From: UBA3102 sp964413055 | GTDB lineage: Bacteria; Bacillota; Desulfotomaculia; Desulfotomaculales; Pelotomaculaceae | Direction of reading: 5' to 3' | Assembly (NCBI GenBank): GCA_964413055.1 | Contig: CAYPRB010000002.1 | Location: 124,001 to 188,000, forward strand | Length of the DNA: 64,000 nt | Shown: positions 1-8,319 of the stretch, piece after piece | How the letters are laid out: each line of letters starts with the position of its first letter | Numbering within the stretch: the first letter of the stretch is position 1 | Notes under the pieces: model-generated | What the model was told of the DNA's origin: nothing | Seen by the model: only the letters and a program-made list of their open reading frames with translations | Database searches by the model: none | Translations under genes and position numbers: made by a program

Positions 1-71
1 TAATACGATAATTTGACGTCATTGTAATCAATCAATAACTTCTGGGTAATTTGACCTTTGCAATGCAAAAG

Positions 72-121
72 ACAATCGCTTTCAGGGTACAGTTTGAAGC
101 CCTGGAAGCGGTTGTTTTTTT
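72..121 (+). terminator. Intrinsic terminator of an upstream gene
   Basis: A stem of about 14 pairs with a few G-U or mismatched positions (left arm 72-87, right arm 100-115) around a 12-base loop is followed by a run of T. The gene it ends lies outside the window. Confidence 0.75.
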
Positions 122-154
122 AGAAGCGCGAATTCTGACAAAAAATTGCACCAC

Positions 155-226
155 CTATTAATAATCAGTGACTATTAATACCATTATAAACACATATTTC
201 ACTTGGTTAATTTTCGGATGTTAAAA
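155..226 (+). repeat. Intergenic direct repeat, copy 1
   Basis: About 60 bases (core 166-226, starting CAGTGACTATTAAT) recur at 816-874 with only a few mismatches. Each copy lies upstream of a gene, here the HesB-like gene at 302. Within the copy, CTATTAATA occurs twice, 17 bases apart (155 and 172), which could be a paired regulator site. Its function is unknown. Confidence 0.7.
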
Positions 227-301
227 TAAATTCAAAGTATAATATGTTGTTTTGGCCTGTAAACATAGTGCCTTAAATCACTTTTTATGGAGGTGATATA
301 G

Positions 302-601
302 ATGATCAAATTAGAGATTTCTGAGGATGCCAGGGACTATATTTTAAATAATGCTGCAGCTATTACTATAGAATCGTTACCTATGTTCAGTTGCGGTGGC
401 TACAGTAACAAGCCGCTTATTTTTGAATACAAACCGTCCGCATCCGAAAACTATAAAGAGGTTATGGTTGACGGGATTAAAGTTTACCTTTTTAAAGAGG
501 GGGCGGTTATTGATACGGATGGAATCAGGATATACCTGTCGGGTGATAGCTACTCATATCGATGTCTGCAAGTAGAAGGATTGGATTATGAGGATTATTA
601 A
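302..601 (+). CDS. HesB/IscA-like small protein (Cys version of a selenoprotein-containing family)
   Basis: This is a 99-residue acidic protein. Its N-terminus (IKLEISEDARDYI) and beta-rich body resemble the HesB/IscA fold and, from memory, the HesB-like family in which a Cys-Gly or Sec-Gly motif replaces the usual three cysteines. A single SCGG motif sits near residues 30-33, the position where relatives carry Sec, and one other Cys is near residue 88. Canonical IscA proteins need three cysteines, so it is unlikely to be a normal Fe-S scaffold. The ATG start has a good GGAGGTGA site. It stands alone between two terminators, downstream of a repeat shared with the chemoreceptor gene. The family placement is moderately sure and the function is not known. 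Confidence 0.6.
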   Translation: MIKLEISEDARDYILNNAAAITIESLPMFSCGGYSNKPLIFEYKPSASENYKEVMVDGIKVYLFKEGAVIDTDGIRIYLSGDSYSYRCLQVEGLDYEDY

Positions 602-683
602 ATTACCCCGGGTTGCAATATAATCTGGTGTATCGGCAGTGTCGTAAATGTTAAATTTATAATAACTAACTGTTGATTGGTAC

Positions 684-719
684 AAAAAACCACTCTGGAA
701 CGAGTGGTTTTTCTATTTT
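684..719 (+). terminator. Terminator of the HesB-like gene
   Basis: AAACCACTC pairs with GAGTGGTTT around a six-base loop (686-711), followed by a T-rich tract. It lies 85 bases after the stop codon at 601. Confidence 0.85.
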
Positions 720-742
720 TCTTAGCAAAAAAATTTCTCAAT

Positions 743-784
743 AAGTCCTAAAAAGGAACCGGTACTTTTTGGGAGGATTTACAT
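743..784 (+). repeat. accggt-loop hairpin repeat, copy 1
   Basis: An imperfect hairpin has outer arms AGTCCT and GGGAGGATTT, inner arms AAAAG and CTTTT, and a loop containing ACCGGT. A second copy with the same core is at 3669-3710. Each lies upstream of a surface or sensory gene. A regulatory RNA, protein site or small repeat element is possible. Confidence 0.5.
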
Positions 785-815
785 GGTGCTTTTGTGATAT
801 AAGCGTATTAATTGT

Positions 816-874
816 CAGTGACTATTAATGCCATTATAAACACGTATTTCACTTGGTTAATTTATGGATGTTAA
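816..874 (+). repeat. Intergenic direct repeat, copy 2
   Basis: This copy of the 166-226 repeat differs at only a few positions (for example TTTATGG for TTTTCGG near its end). It lies about 130 bases upstream of the chemoreceptor start. The paired TATTAAT words 17 bases apart are kept in both copies. Confidence 0.7.
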
Positions 875-1004
875 TATATAACCATAGTTTACCAGGTGCT
901 ATTTTTAAAGATTATTAGCGCTTGCGGGCTTGTAAAAATTATTTATTTTGACGTAAAAATAATATGCGGTGGATTTAGGGTAGTAAATATTCTGGGAGGT
1001 ATTA

Positions 1005-2885
1005 GTGTTGAAAAAACGTTTTAGGAGCATGGGACTGAAAATTACCGTGTTAGTCACGATCATTATCCTGGTGGTTTGTGCGGGTTTGGGAATAGTATCT
1101 TATACCATCTCATCAAATGCAGTTGTTGATGAAGTAGAACGGGCTTTGCTCAACCTTTCCGAAGAAGGTGCGTACAAGGTTCAAAGTGATATTGAACGCG
1201 ATCTGGAGGTGGTTAAAGCGCTTGCCAATCTTGATATAATCTCATCCCCCGGGGCGAAAGAGGAAAAAGTTGCTATTCTACAAAAGGAGAGGCAGAGAAG
1301 CGATTTAAATGATATGGGTATTACGGATAAGCAAGGCAATATGATTAATGCCAGTGGTGCCACTCCGTTTGTCGGTGACCGGGAATATTTTTTAAAAGCC
1401 ATGAACGGAGAGGCCAATGTATCCGACCCGCTTATTAACCGGAATGATAACACCTTGCTTATTGTTTCCGTGGCGCCTATATATCACGGTAATTCAATAG
1501 AAGGTATTATTCTTTCGGACAGAAGTGCCGACTTTTTAAGTAATTTTACCGACGAAATGGGCTTTGGGGAAAGAGGATACGCTTTTATCGTCAATTCAAA
1601 AGGCCAGGTTATAGCTCATAAGAACAGGGATTTGGTATTTGATCAGGTCGATTTTAGAAAACTGTCCGAAACCGATCCTCGATATAAAGAGCTGGCCCGG
1701 GTTGTAGACAAGATGGTGGCTGGGGAGCACGGAGTAGCAGAATATTCTTTGGAAGGTGAAAACCGGTTTGTGGGATACCACCCCGTAGGTGGCACCGGCT
1801 GGAGCTTGGCCGTAGGATCCTTTGAAAACGAGGTTCTGGCCAACACGATGAACTTAAGAAATATAATTTTAGGATTATCTTTAGGGGCGATTATTTTGGG
1901 CGCAATATGTGCTCTGTTGCTGGGGCGCGGTGTTGCGGCCCCGATCAGAGACGCCAGCCGGCATGCTGACCAAATGGCAAGTGGCGATTTTTCCCTAAAA
2001 GTGCCGGACTATGCTCTCAATCTGAAAGATGAAATTGGCTTACTGGCCCTTAGTTTCGATAAAATGCAGCAATCATTGGGGGAAATGTTTGCTACCGTCC
2101 GGGACGGGACGGATAAAGTACGCGAGGCGAGTGAATCTATGGCTGCATCGTCCGAGGAAATGAATGCCGGCCTGGAGGAAGTTTCCGCTTCCGCCAACGA
2201 ATTCACCAGCAGTGCCCAAAACCTGAGCAAAAGCTCTGATGAAATGTATAAACTGGGGGCCCAAATTTCCGAAAGGGCGCAGGGTGGACATGAAGCAGTG
2301 GGAAAAGCCGTTTCTCAGATGGAAAAGATATCGGAAAGCGTTTCCAGTCTCAGAGACAACGTATCCTCGCTAAATAACCAGGCAGAAAGTATTGGCAAGA
2401 TAGTAGTCACCATCAAGGGGATAGCGGATCAAACCAATCTGCTGGCGCTCAACGCCGCCATTGAAGCGGCCAGGGCGGGTGAACAGGGCAAGGGCTTTGC
2501 CGTGGTTGCCGAAGAGGTGCGTAAGCTTGCTGAGCAATCAGCTTTTTCCGCGGAAGAAATTACCGGGATCATAGATTCTATTCAAACTGAATCCCGCAAC
2601 GTTACCGGACAAATGGCCGAAAGCATGGAGAGCGTGGAGAACGGCACCGAAGCCGTATCCTTTGCGGGGGATACCCTTAAATTGATTATTGATGAAATCC
2701 AGGGAATCGTTGCCCAAATTAATCAAGTAGCCACTGCTGCGGAGGAAATCAGCTCCGGCAGCGAAGAAGTGTCTGCAGCGGTAGAACAGCAAACGGCAAC
2801 CATGAATGAAATAGCCAATGCTGCTGCCGACTTGCAGGGACTGGTAAATAGACTTAACGATGCCGTAAACAGGTTTAAATTTTAA
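1005..2885 (+). CDS. Methyl-accepting chemotaxis protein with Cache-type sensor
   Basis: This 626-residue transducer has a first membrane helix (about residues 11-34), an extracellular Cache-like sensor (36-280), a second helix (282-306), a HAMP domain (about 307-360) and a long coiled-coil signalling domain. The conserved hairpin tip that contacts CheA and CheW is plain near residues 473-512 (IADQTNLLALNAAIEAARAG). It should sense a small extracellular ligand and feed the flagellar switch, but the ligand cannot be read from sequence. The start is GTG at 1005 or TTG at 1008 behind GGGAGG (994-999). Spacing slightly favours the TTG. No other chemotaxis gene is in the window. Confidence 0.95.
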   Translation: MLKKRFRSMGLKITVLVTIIILVVCAGLGIVSYTISSNAVVDEVERALLNLSEEGAYKVQSDIERDLEVVKALANLDIISSPGAKEEKVAILQKERQRSDLNDMGITDKQGNMINASGATPFVGDREYFLKAMNGEANVSDPLINRNDNTLLIVSVAPIYHGNSIEGIILSDRSADFLSNFTDEMGFGERGYAFIVNSKGQVIAHKNRDLVFDQVDFRKLSETDPRYKELARVVDKMVAGEHGVAEYSLEGENRFVGYHPVGGTGWSLAVGSFENEVLANTMNLRNIILGLSLGAIILGAICALLLGRGVAAPIRDASRHADQMASGDFSLKVPDYALNLKDEIGLLALSFDKMQQSLGEMFATVRDGTDKVREASESMAASSEEMNAGLEEVSASANEFTSSAQNLSKSSDEMYKLGAQISERAQGGHEAVGKAVSQMEKISESVSSLRDNVSSLNNQAESIGKIVVTIKGIADQTNLLALNAAIEAARAGEQGKGFAVVAEEVRKLAEQSAFSAEEITGIIDSIQTESRNVTGQMAESMESVENGTEAVSFAGDTLKLIIDEIQGIVAQINQVATAAEEISSGSEEVSAAVEQQTATMNEIANAAADLQGLVNRLNDAVNRFKF

Positions 2886-2920
2886 ATAAATTAAAGCAAT
2901 ATTAAAACAAAATGAGGTGA

Positions 2921-2967
2921 AAAACAACTCCGTTCTCTGCAAACAAAAAGAGCGGAGTTGTTTTTTC
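2921..2967 (+). terminator. Terminator of the chemoreceptor gene
   Basis: AAAACAACTCCG (2921-2932) pairs with CGGAGTTGTTTT (2953-2964), with T-rich sequence following. It lies 35 bases after the stop codon. Confidence 0.9.
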
Positions 2968-3046
2968 CCCCCAAGGATTGTTTTAGTAATATTTTTTTTG
3001 AGTTTTTATATAATTTAAAATAAAACTGGAAGGAGGAGAGGGGCCT

Positions 3047-3616
3047 TTGAGTGATGACGTCAAAAATAAATCCTTGTGTAATTCAGGTGCCTCAGAACAT
3101 GTTAACCGGTGGTGTGCGCTGCCTGCTCCGTACCCGGAACCCAGGGTCGTTCGCCCCAACCAATATTATGCCATGCTTTTATTGGAAGACTACGCGGGTG
3201 CAGTGAGTGAAATGACGGCTATTAATCAATATTTTTATCATTATCTAACATTTGAGGAGAAACATGATGATATAGCGGAGCTGGAGGAGTGTGTTTCTAT
3301 TATCGAGATGTACCATCTGGAATTGCTCGGCAAGACTATCCGCTTGCTGGGGGTTGCGCCGGAGTACCGGACCATAACCAATAACCGGGTTATTTACTGG
3401 AACGCATCCTTCGTATACTACGGTCAGGGCATATGCGACAGGTTGGCAGCTGATATTGCTGCTGAAAGAATGGCGATCCAAAACTACAGGCAGCACCAAC
3501 AACTGATTGGTGATCCTTATATTAAAGAATTACTGGAAAGAATTATTATGGATGAACAGCACCACCTGCAGTTGTTTACCAATTATATGCAGAAATATTG
3601 TCCGGGCATGAAATAG
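3047..3616 (+). CDS. Ferritin-like diiron-domain protein
   Basis: This 189-residue helical protein carries the full ferritin-like diiron ligand set in the right order: Glu55, Glu87-x2-His90, Glu140 and Glu170-x2-His173. That points to the rubrerythrin/bacterioferritin superfamily rather than to a particular enzyme. No rubredoxin-type CxxC module is present, so it is not a classical rubrerythrin. About 35 N-terminal residues with two cysteines and proline-rich sequence precede the helical core. The start is TTG at 3047 with a strong AAGGAGGAG site nine bases upstream. It is probably monocistronic. A role in peroxide or iron handling is an inference, and a spore-coat ferritin-like protein is another possibility. 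Confidence 0.75.
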   Translation: MSDDVKNKSLCNSGASEHVNRWCALPAPYPEPRVVRPNQYYAMLLLEDYAGAVSEMTAINQYFYHYLTFEEKHDDIAELEECVSIIEMYHLELLGKTIRLLGVAPEYRTITNNRVIYWNASFVYYGQGICDRLAADIAAERMAIQNYRQHQQLIGDPYIKELLERIIMDEQHHLQLFTNYMQKYCPGMK

Positions 3617-3668
3617 ATTATCAGATTGTGTAAGGATGTCTATTAAACAAATTTATCACCCGCTGCTA

Positions 3669-3710
3669 ATTCCTCCCAAAAAGCACCGGTTCTTTTATGG
3701 GAGGAATTTA
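3669..3710 (+). repeat. accggt-loop hairpin repeat, copy 2
   Basis: AATTCCTCCCA pairs with TGGGAGGAATT, and a loop region with AAAAG, ACCGGT and CTTTT matches the hairpin at 743-784. No long T tract follows, so a simple terminator is less likely than a shared regulatory or repeat element. It sits between the ferritin-like gene and the surface-protein gene. Confidence 0.5.
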
Positions 3711-3845
3711 TATTTGGCTTAGGCACCCCAAAAATTTCTATATAAAACGTATATAAGAAATAGGGGAGATATTAAACTAGGGGGTGTTTAACTGATATTT
3801 ATTTATTTATTTGAGAAAAACATTAATTATTCGGGGGTGTCATGA

Positions 3846-5216
3846 TTGTTGAGAAAAAATTTGTTTACCATGCTGTTAACAATGGTTTTGGTCCTGGGGA
3901 TAATGGCGACCTCCTTCGCCGCTCCCGGGAAAGGAAAAGGGCTAGGAAAGTTTAAGATTAATAAAGACCAGAACAAGTGGCGGGCGGTTCAAATAACTGA
4001 TGTTCGTACCCACTGGGCGGAGCAGCAGATCCGGACAATATCTTCTTATGGGATTATTTTAGGGTATCCCGACTTAACTTTTAAGCCGAATGTTCCTGTT
4101 AAAAAATATGAGGCGGTCTTGATGATTGCGAGGGCATGCGGTTTTACCGGTACCTTTGAGGCGGACCGTTCCTGGGACGGCGATGTTCCTTCCTGGATGA
4201 CCGATTGCCTTAACTTTGCAATAAACGAGGGTATATTGACGGAAGACGAGGCCGAGAATTTAAACGGTATGGCGCCCGCCAAAAGGTATGAGGTGGCCGT
4301 CTGGGCCAACAGAGCAATCGGTTTGGAACAAGATAGCGAGGTCTCTTTCCGGGATCTGGACGAAATCCCTTACTTCGCAAGGCCAGGTGTGGCGGGAATG
4401 TTTAAACGTGGTTACATGATCGGTTATCCCGGCAATTTCTTCCAGCCCAACAAACCGGTAACCAGAGCGGAAATGGCGGTTGTGCTCTACAGGATTCTAG
4501 AGGAAGATAGCGCCGGAAACGGTACCGGTGAGAGTGAGGCACTGGAAATTGACGGCTTGATTCCTTCAGACGGCAGCGTCAATGTGGCTGAGGATACAGA
4601 TGAACTGGTGGTGCGGTTCAATTTGAAAGTGCAGCCTATTGGCGACCTGGACAGTGTTTTGGAAGGAATCACCGTGCGGAACGTGACCTATGGTACAAAG
4701 GTGGACCTTGATGAGGTGTCGGTCGAAGGAAATACCCTGACTATCAAACTGGACGAATTCCTGGCAAGCAATAGAACTTACCGGGTAACTATCGCGGAGA
4801 ACTTGATTGAGGCGATAGATACCGGTGAAAACTTTGACGGAATCAGCGGCCGGGAGTGGGAATTCAGCACCGCGGAAAGCTTTAGGATTGTCAGGTTGAT
4901 TCCCGGGGACGGTGCGGATGATGTTGACGGGGACGATACTTGGGTCCTCAAAGCAGAATTCAGCGCTGAGATCCAGAAAATTTCCGGCCGAAACCTGCTT
5001 GATGCTGTAAAGGTTTACAACCGGAGTGAAAAACTGTACGTGGGAATTGATGAGGTTGAAATTGACGGCACTACCCTCATCATCACCTTAAAAGATCCCT
5101 TGGAGGAGGGGGACACCTTTGAGGTAACTGTCAAGAAGAATTATATCGAAGAAAAAGACACGGGGGATAATTTCGAGGGAATTGAAGGCAATGATTGGCG
5201 ATTTACCACCCGGTAA
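3846..5216 (+). CDS. Secreted SLH-domain protein with two bacterial Ig-like domains
   Basis: This is a 456-residue exported protein. A signal peptide (basic start, hydrophobic residues 8-24, cleavage probably after SFA) is followed by SLH modules at about residues 50-97 and 167-217, with a weaker SLH-like stretch between them. Two SbsA/Ig-like beta domains follow (about 235-340 and 345-455), each opening with the pattern 'L-I-P-x-D-G'. SLH modules normally hold proteins to secondary cell-wall polymers, so this is probably a surface-layer-associated or wall-anchored protein. No catalytic motif is seen. The start is TTG at 3846 (or the next codon, also TTG) behind GGGGG. Confidence 0.85.
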   Translation: MLRKNLFTMLLTMVLVLGIMATSFAAPGKGKGLGKFKINKDQNKWRAVQITDVRTHWAEQQIRTISSYGIILGYPDLTFKPNVPVKKYEAVLMIARACGFTGTFEADRSWDGDVPSWMTDCLNFAINEGILTEDEAENLNGMAPAKRYEVAVWANRAIGLEQDSEVSFRDLDEIPYFARPGVAGMFKRGYMIGYPGNFFQPNKPVTRAEMAVVLYRILEEDSAGNGTGESEALEIDGLIPSDGSVNVAEDTDELVVRFNLKVQPIGDLDSVLEGITVRNVTYGTKVDLDEVSVEGNTLTIKLDEFLASNRTYRVTIAENLIEAIDTGENFDGISGREWEFSTAESFRIVRLIPGDGADDVDGDDTWVLKAEFSAEIQKISGRNLLDAVKVYNRSEKLYVGIDEVEIDGTTLIITLKDPLEEGDTFEVTVKKNYIEEKDTGDNFEGIEGNDWRFTTR

Positions 5217-5238
5217 TAAAAAATTAATTGCATAGTAA

Positions 5239-5280
5239 CATACCAAGGGACCGGGAGCTTGCATCCGGTCCCTTGGTATG
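5239..5280. terminator. Perfect 16-bp hairpin between convergent genes
   Basis: Arms at 5239-5254 and 5265-5280 are perfect complements around a 10-base loop. It lies just after the SLH gene and before the convergent pncB end. There is no clear T tract on the plus side, so it may act as a bidirectional terminator or mRNA 3' end stabiliser. Confidence 0.7.
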
Positions 5281-5409
5281 CTCAAACCGCCTCAGGTATG
5301 GTCTATTCCTTTTGCGCCCAGGAGTGCCGCTTTAACCGCCTGGAAGGGGAGTTGGGCGTATGCCGGGGCGGGCGGCGGTGAGCAGCTACGGGCCGCACTT
5401 CGGAGTTAC

Positions 5410-6867
5410 CTAAAGTTTATTTTCCTTATTGTCAACATATTTAGCGATAAGTTTCTGTTTAATTTTCCAGACCTGCTTACTCAAGCCGACGGGGTATATT
5501 TCAGGGTTTAAGAGGCGGAGGTACTCCGGCCAAAATTGGCTGCGCTGGTCGTTATAATGGCTGCGAATATGAGCCAGGGGCGGCAAATTGTGAACCTGTT
5601 TACCATTAACGAAGACCGGTTGCAGCAGCTCAACTGCTTCGAAGTTGGTAATGAATTTATAAATCCAGGTGTGGACCGGGTCAAACAGCTTGATCCGGTC
5701 CGTTGCACGCAGATCCTCGTCGAAATTGGCGATGTAGTCTCCTTCAGCTTTGCCGGTACTTTTGTTTATAAGCCGGTAGAGCTTTTTAAACCCTGGTGTG
5801 GTAATTTTTTCCGGGTTTCCGGAGATTTTAAGGCTCGGAATGTACTCAGAGCCGTTTTTTTTGGCCACCAGCTTGTAAACACTGCCCAGGGCGGGGGAGT
5901 CAACACAGGTAATTACCCGGGTCCCCAGGGCATAGATGTCGATCATTGCCCCCTGCGCGACAAGACTGGTGACCTTGTGTTCGTCCAAGTCACTGGAAGC
6001 AACAATTTTTACGTAATCAAGCCCGGCGGCGTCCAGCATTTTTCTGGCCCGCTTGGAAAGATAGGCCAGGTCCCCGCTGTCAATCCGGATGCCGTTCAGC
6101 TTGCTGCCTTTTTCTTCTAAGTATTTTGCGGTCCTGATGGCATTGGGAACCCCGGACTTCAGCGTGTCGTAGGTGTCCACCAAGAGGATAGCGGTGTCCG
6201 GGAATACGTCCACGAAGCCCATAAAGGCGTCAAGCTCGCGGTCATAGTCCTGAACCCAGGCGTGGGAGTGTGTGCCGCTGGCCGGAATGCCGAACATTTT
6301 ACCGGCCTGCATGTTGGAAGTGGCGTCGAACCCGGCAATATAGGTCGCCCTGGCGCCCCAGACAGCCGCGTTCGTTTCATGCGCCCTGCGGGTTCCGAAT
6401 TCCAGAAATGCCAGATGCGGGGCTGCTGACTTTGCCCTGGCCGCCTTGGTGGCCACCAGGGTCTGGTACATAAAGTTAAGTAATGCGGTTTCCACCAGCT
6501 TATTCTCGAAGTTCCGGGCCTCCACCTGGATAATCGGTTCATTGGGGAACACCAGGGTGCCTTCCCCGACCGCCCTGATGTTACCGGTAAACCTAAACCG
6601 GCGTAGTTCATCCAAAAATTTTGGGTCATAATTTTCTTTCTGTTGGGCCAGGTAAGCAATGTCCTCTTCACTAAACCTTAAACTGTTGATGTAATTTACC
6701 ATTCTCTCCAGACCGGCAAAGACCGCATAGCCGTTACCGAAGGGAAGGTCCCTGAAAAACAGGTCAAAAACGCGGACATTGTTATGAGTGCCTTTTTTCC
6801 AATGAGCATACATCATATTTATTTGGTACTTATCTGTATGCAGTGCCAGGCTGTCGCAAGTCATCAT
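5410..6867 (-). CDS. pncB: Nicotinate phosphoribosyltransferase
   Basis: About 485 residues matching the NAPRTase family, which joins nicotinate to PRPP to give nicotinate mononucleotide in NAD salvage. Recognisable stretches are the N-terminal 'LALHTDKYQINMMYAHW' region, the 'EFGTRRAHE' motif, the 'DTYDTLKSG' loop and 'IRIDSGDL' in the phosphate-binding barrel. A longer frame runs up to 6924 but overlaps the upstream nicotinamidase gene. The tandem ATGs at 6867 and 6864 follow a GGGGGA site and are the likely start. It is encoded directly after the nicotinamidase gene, so the two form a two-step nicotinamide to NaMN operon. Confidence 0.93.
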   Translation of the reverse strand: MMTCDSLALHTDKYQINMMYAHWKKGTHNNVRVFDLFFRDLPFGNGYAVFAGLERMVNYINSLRFSEEDIAYLAQQKENYDPKFLDELRRFRFTGNIRAVGEGTLVFPNEPIIQVEARNFENKLVETALLNFMYQTLVATKAARAKSAAPHLAFLEFGTRRAHETNAAVWGARATYIAGFDATSNMQAGKMFGIPASGTHSHAWVQDYDRELDAFMGFVDVFPDTAILLVDTYDTLKSGVPNAIRTAKYLEEKGSKLNGIRIDSGDLAYLSKRARKMLDAAGLDYVKIVASSDLDEHKVTSLVAQGAMIDIYALGTRVITCVDSPALGSVYKLVAKKNGSEYIPSLKISGNPEKITTPGFKKLYRLINKSTGKAEGDYIANFDEDLRATDRIKLFDPVHTWIYKFITNFEAVELLQPVFVNGKQVHNLPPLAHIRSHYNDQRSQFWPEYLRLLNPEIYPVGLSKQVWKIKQKLIAKYVDNKENKL

Positions 6868-6883
6868 ATTTCCCCCTACCGGT

Positions 6884-7558
6884 TTAACTTTCAATTGTTC
6901 TGACCACTTCCACGCCGCCGCCAATCATGGCGAACAGAGCCGTCACGTTCATTAATTCCGCATAGTGCATATCGAGATCGAAGGTGTCCACGGCGTCTGC
7001 CGGCACAATTACTCTAATTCTCTGGTTCAGCATGTTGAAGAAAGCCTTCAGGGTTTTAGCGAATTGCTCCACGCATATATCGGTGCAATCACCCACAACG
7101 ATAAAATTTGTTAAGTGGGAGTGTTCTTTTAACCAGATTTGAAACTTTTCTTCTAGAAATCCGTTGGTAGAGTTTTTGGGTACCAGGGTATAACCGCCAA
7201 TTTGTTTAAGTTCGTCCACTATTTCGCTCTCAAAAGTATCTGCCAGACCGTGTTCCGGATAAGTGTCGAACTCCGGCGAATCCTTGGTGTGGCAGTCTGC
7301 AAAAGCAATTACCGGGATCCCCTGCTTTTTACAAAGCAATAACAGCCCGGCAATCTTTGGAATAAGCGCTTCCACCCGCGGGCTTTTCAGGGAACCCTGC
7401 CGGGCAAAGGCATTGACCATATCCAAAATTATCAAGGCGGTGCTTTCGGGATTTAGTTCATCCATTTTAAGCACGGGGAGTCTGTTAAAATTTTCTAAAA
7501 TTTTTTCCAGAGTGTCCATGCTTCTTTCAATAAAGACTTTCTTATCGATATCAAACAT
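6884..7558 (-). CDS. pncA: Nicotinamidase / isochorismatase-family hydrolase
   Basis: This 224-residue cysteine hydrolase has the catalytic triad in place: Asp46 (in ALIILDMVNAF), Lys128 (in VPKNSTNGF) and Cys162 (in GDCTDICVEQF). Asp88 and His90 are probable metal ligands. It should deamidate nicotinamide to nicotinate. The next gene, 16 bases on, uses nicotinate, which supports nicotinamidase over other isochorismatase-fold activities. The start is ATG at 7558 with AGGAGG about eight bases upstream. About 30 residues precede the usual domain start, an unusual but modest N-terminal extension. Confidence 0.88.
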   Translation of the reverse strand: MFDIDKKVFIERSMDTLEKILENFNRLPVLKMDELNPESTALIILDMVNAFARQGSLKSPRVEALIPKIAGLLLLCKKQGIPVIAFADCHTKDSPEFDTYPEHGLADTFESEIVDELKQIGGYTLVPKNSTNGFLEEKFQIWLKEHSHLTNFIVVGDCTDICVEQFAKTLKAFFNMLNQRIRVIVPADAVDTFDLDMHYAELMNVTALFAMIGGGVEVVRTIES

Positions 7559-7816
7559 AAAGGATCGCCTCCTGCACTGTTTTAGGTAAGATTTAAAATC
7601 TGGTTTTTTAAATTCAGATGCTACAAAAAGTATTTTATGTGCTTAATTGTACCACGAACTTTTAATTTTCTGAATCAAATAAACAAATTTCTTAAGAAAT
7701 CTTGCGGGACAATACTTTTTTAACGGTTGGACATTAAATAAGTACCGGATAAAAAAATAAATTATGGTAAGCTTACCATGTAAGAATTATATCAGGGGAA
7801 AAGGAGAGTAAATATA

Positions 7817-8143
7817 GTGCTGAAAGAAGTTACTACCGCCGTCATGATTATTCACGGCCTCATTCATCTGCTGGGCTTTATAAAAGCATTCCAATTTGCC
7901 CGGGTAGGTCAATTCACGCAAACAATTCCTAAATCAACCGGGATTTTATGGCTGATTGCCGCTTCATTATTTATTGCGGCGGCATTAATTAGGTATGAAT
8001 GGTGGTGGATGGTGGCGATTCCCGCGCTTGTGCTCTCGCAGGTGCTGATTTTTATGCATTGGCAGGACGCCAAATATGGGACGATAGCCAATATGATTAT
8101 TCTGGTGGGGATCGTTATCGGCTATGGAACCTGGATGTTATGA
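7817..8143 (+). CDS. Small integral membrane protein, unknown function
   Basis: A 108-residue hydrophobic protein with about three to four predicted membrane helices (near residues 8-22, 42-60, 64-82 and 88-106). A His appears twice in the first helix (HGLIH) and there is a Trp-rich turn (YEWWWM). The start is GTG at 7817 behind AAGGAGAG. It is transcribed away from the pnc operon. I do not recognise the family. Confidence 0.7.
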   Translation: MLKEVTTAVMIIHGLIHLLGFIKAFQFARVGQFTQTIPKSTGILWLIAASLFIAAALIRYEWWWMVAIPALVLSQVLIFMHWQDAKYGTIANMIILVGIVIGYGTWML

Positions 8144-8182
8144 AGATGACCGGCGATGGTGTGCTTCTGCGTAAGGCTGGCC

Positions 8183-8262
8183 GCTCAGGATGCAGTCCGC
8201 AACTGCAACCGACAACACGGTGTCATCTGTGAAAGTAGATTGGTGGCACCGAGGTCCTGATT
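8183..8262 (+). ncRNA. Possible structured RNA (three-way junction), hypothetical
   Basis: TCAGGA (8185-8190) can pair with TCCTGA (8255-8260). Inside are two neat hairpins: TGCAG/CTGCA (8191-8207) and a seven-pair stem CGGTGTC/GGCACCG (8218-8251). Together they would form a three-way junction in the gap between two convergent genes. No known RNA class is recognised and its strand is uncertain. Confidence 0.3.
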
Positions 8263-8319
8263 GCGACTGGTTTGGTTGCTTAAGTCGAAGTTTATTTCTT
8301 CCATCGATAAATATGCGGC

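Larger units (their letters stand above)
1..301. other. Leading intergenic region
   Basis: No gene is seen in the first 300 bases. They hold a transcription terminator (about 72-121) for a gene left of the window, one copy of a 60-base repeat (about 155-226, listed separately), and an AGGTGA ribosome binding site just before the gene at 302. The rest is AT-rich. Confidence 0.6.
602..1004. other. Intergenic region with terminator, hairpin repeat and direct repeat
   Basis: This 400-base gap has no gene. In order it holds a terminator (684-719), an accggt-centred hairpin (about 743-784) that recurs at 3669-3710, the second copy of the 60-base direct repeat (816-874), and an AT-rich stretch that should contain the chemoreceptor promoter. 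Confidence 0.6.

Noticed and set aside
5536..6120. 194-residue plus-strand frame
   Set aside because: Antisense to pncB. The minus-strand pncB is clearly real and the frame has no family signature.
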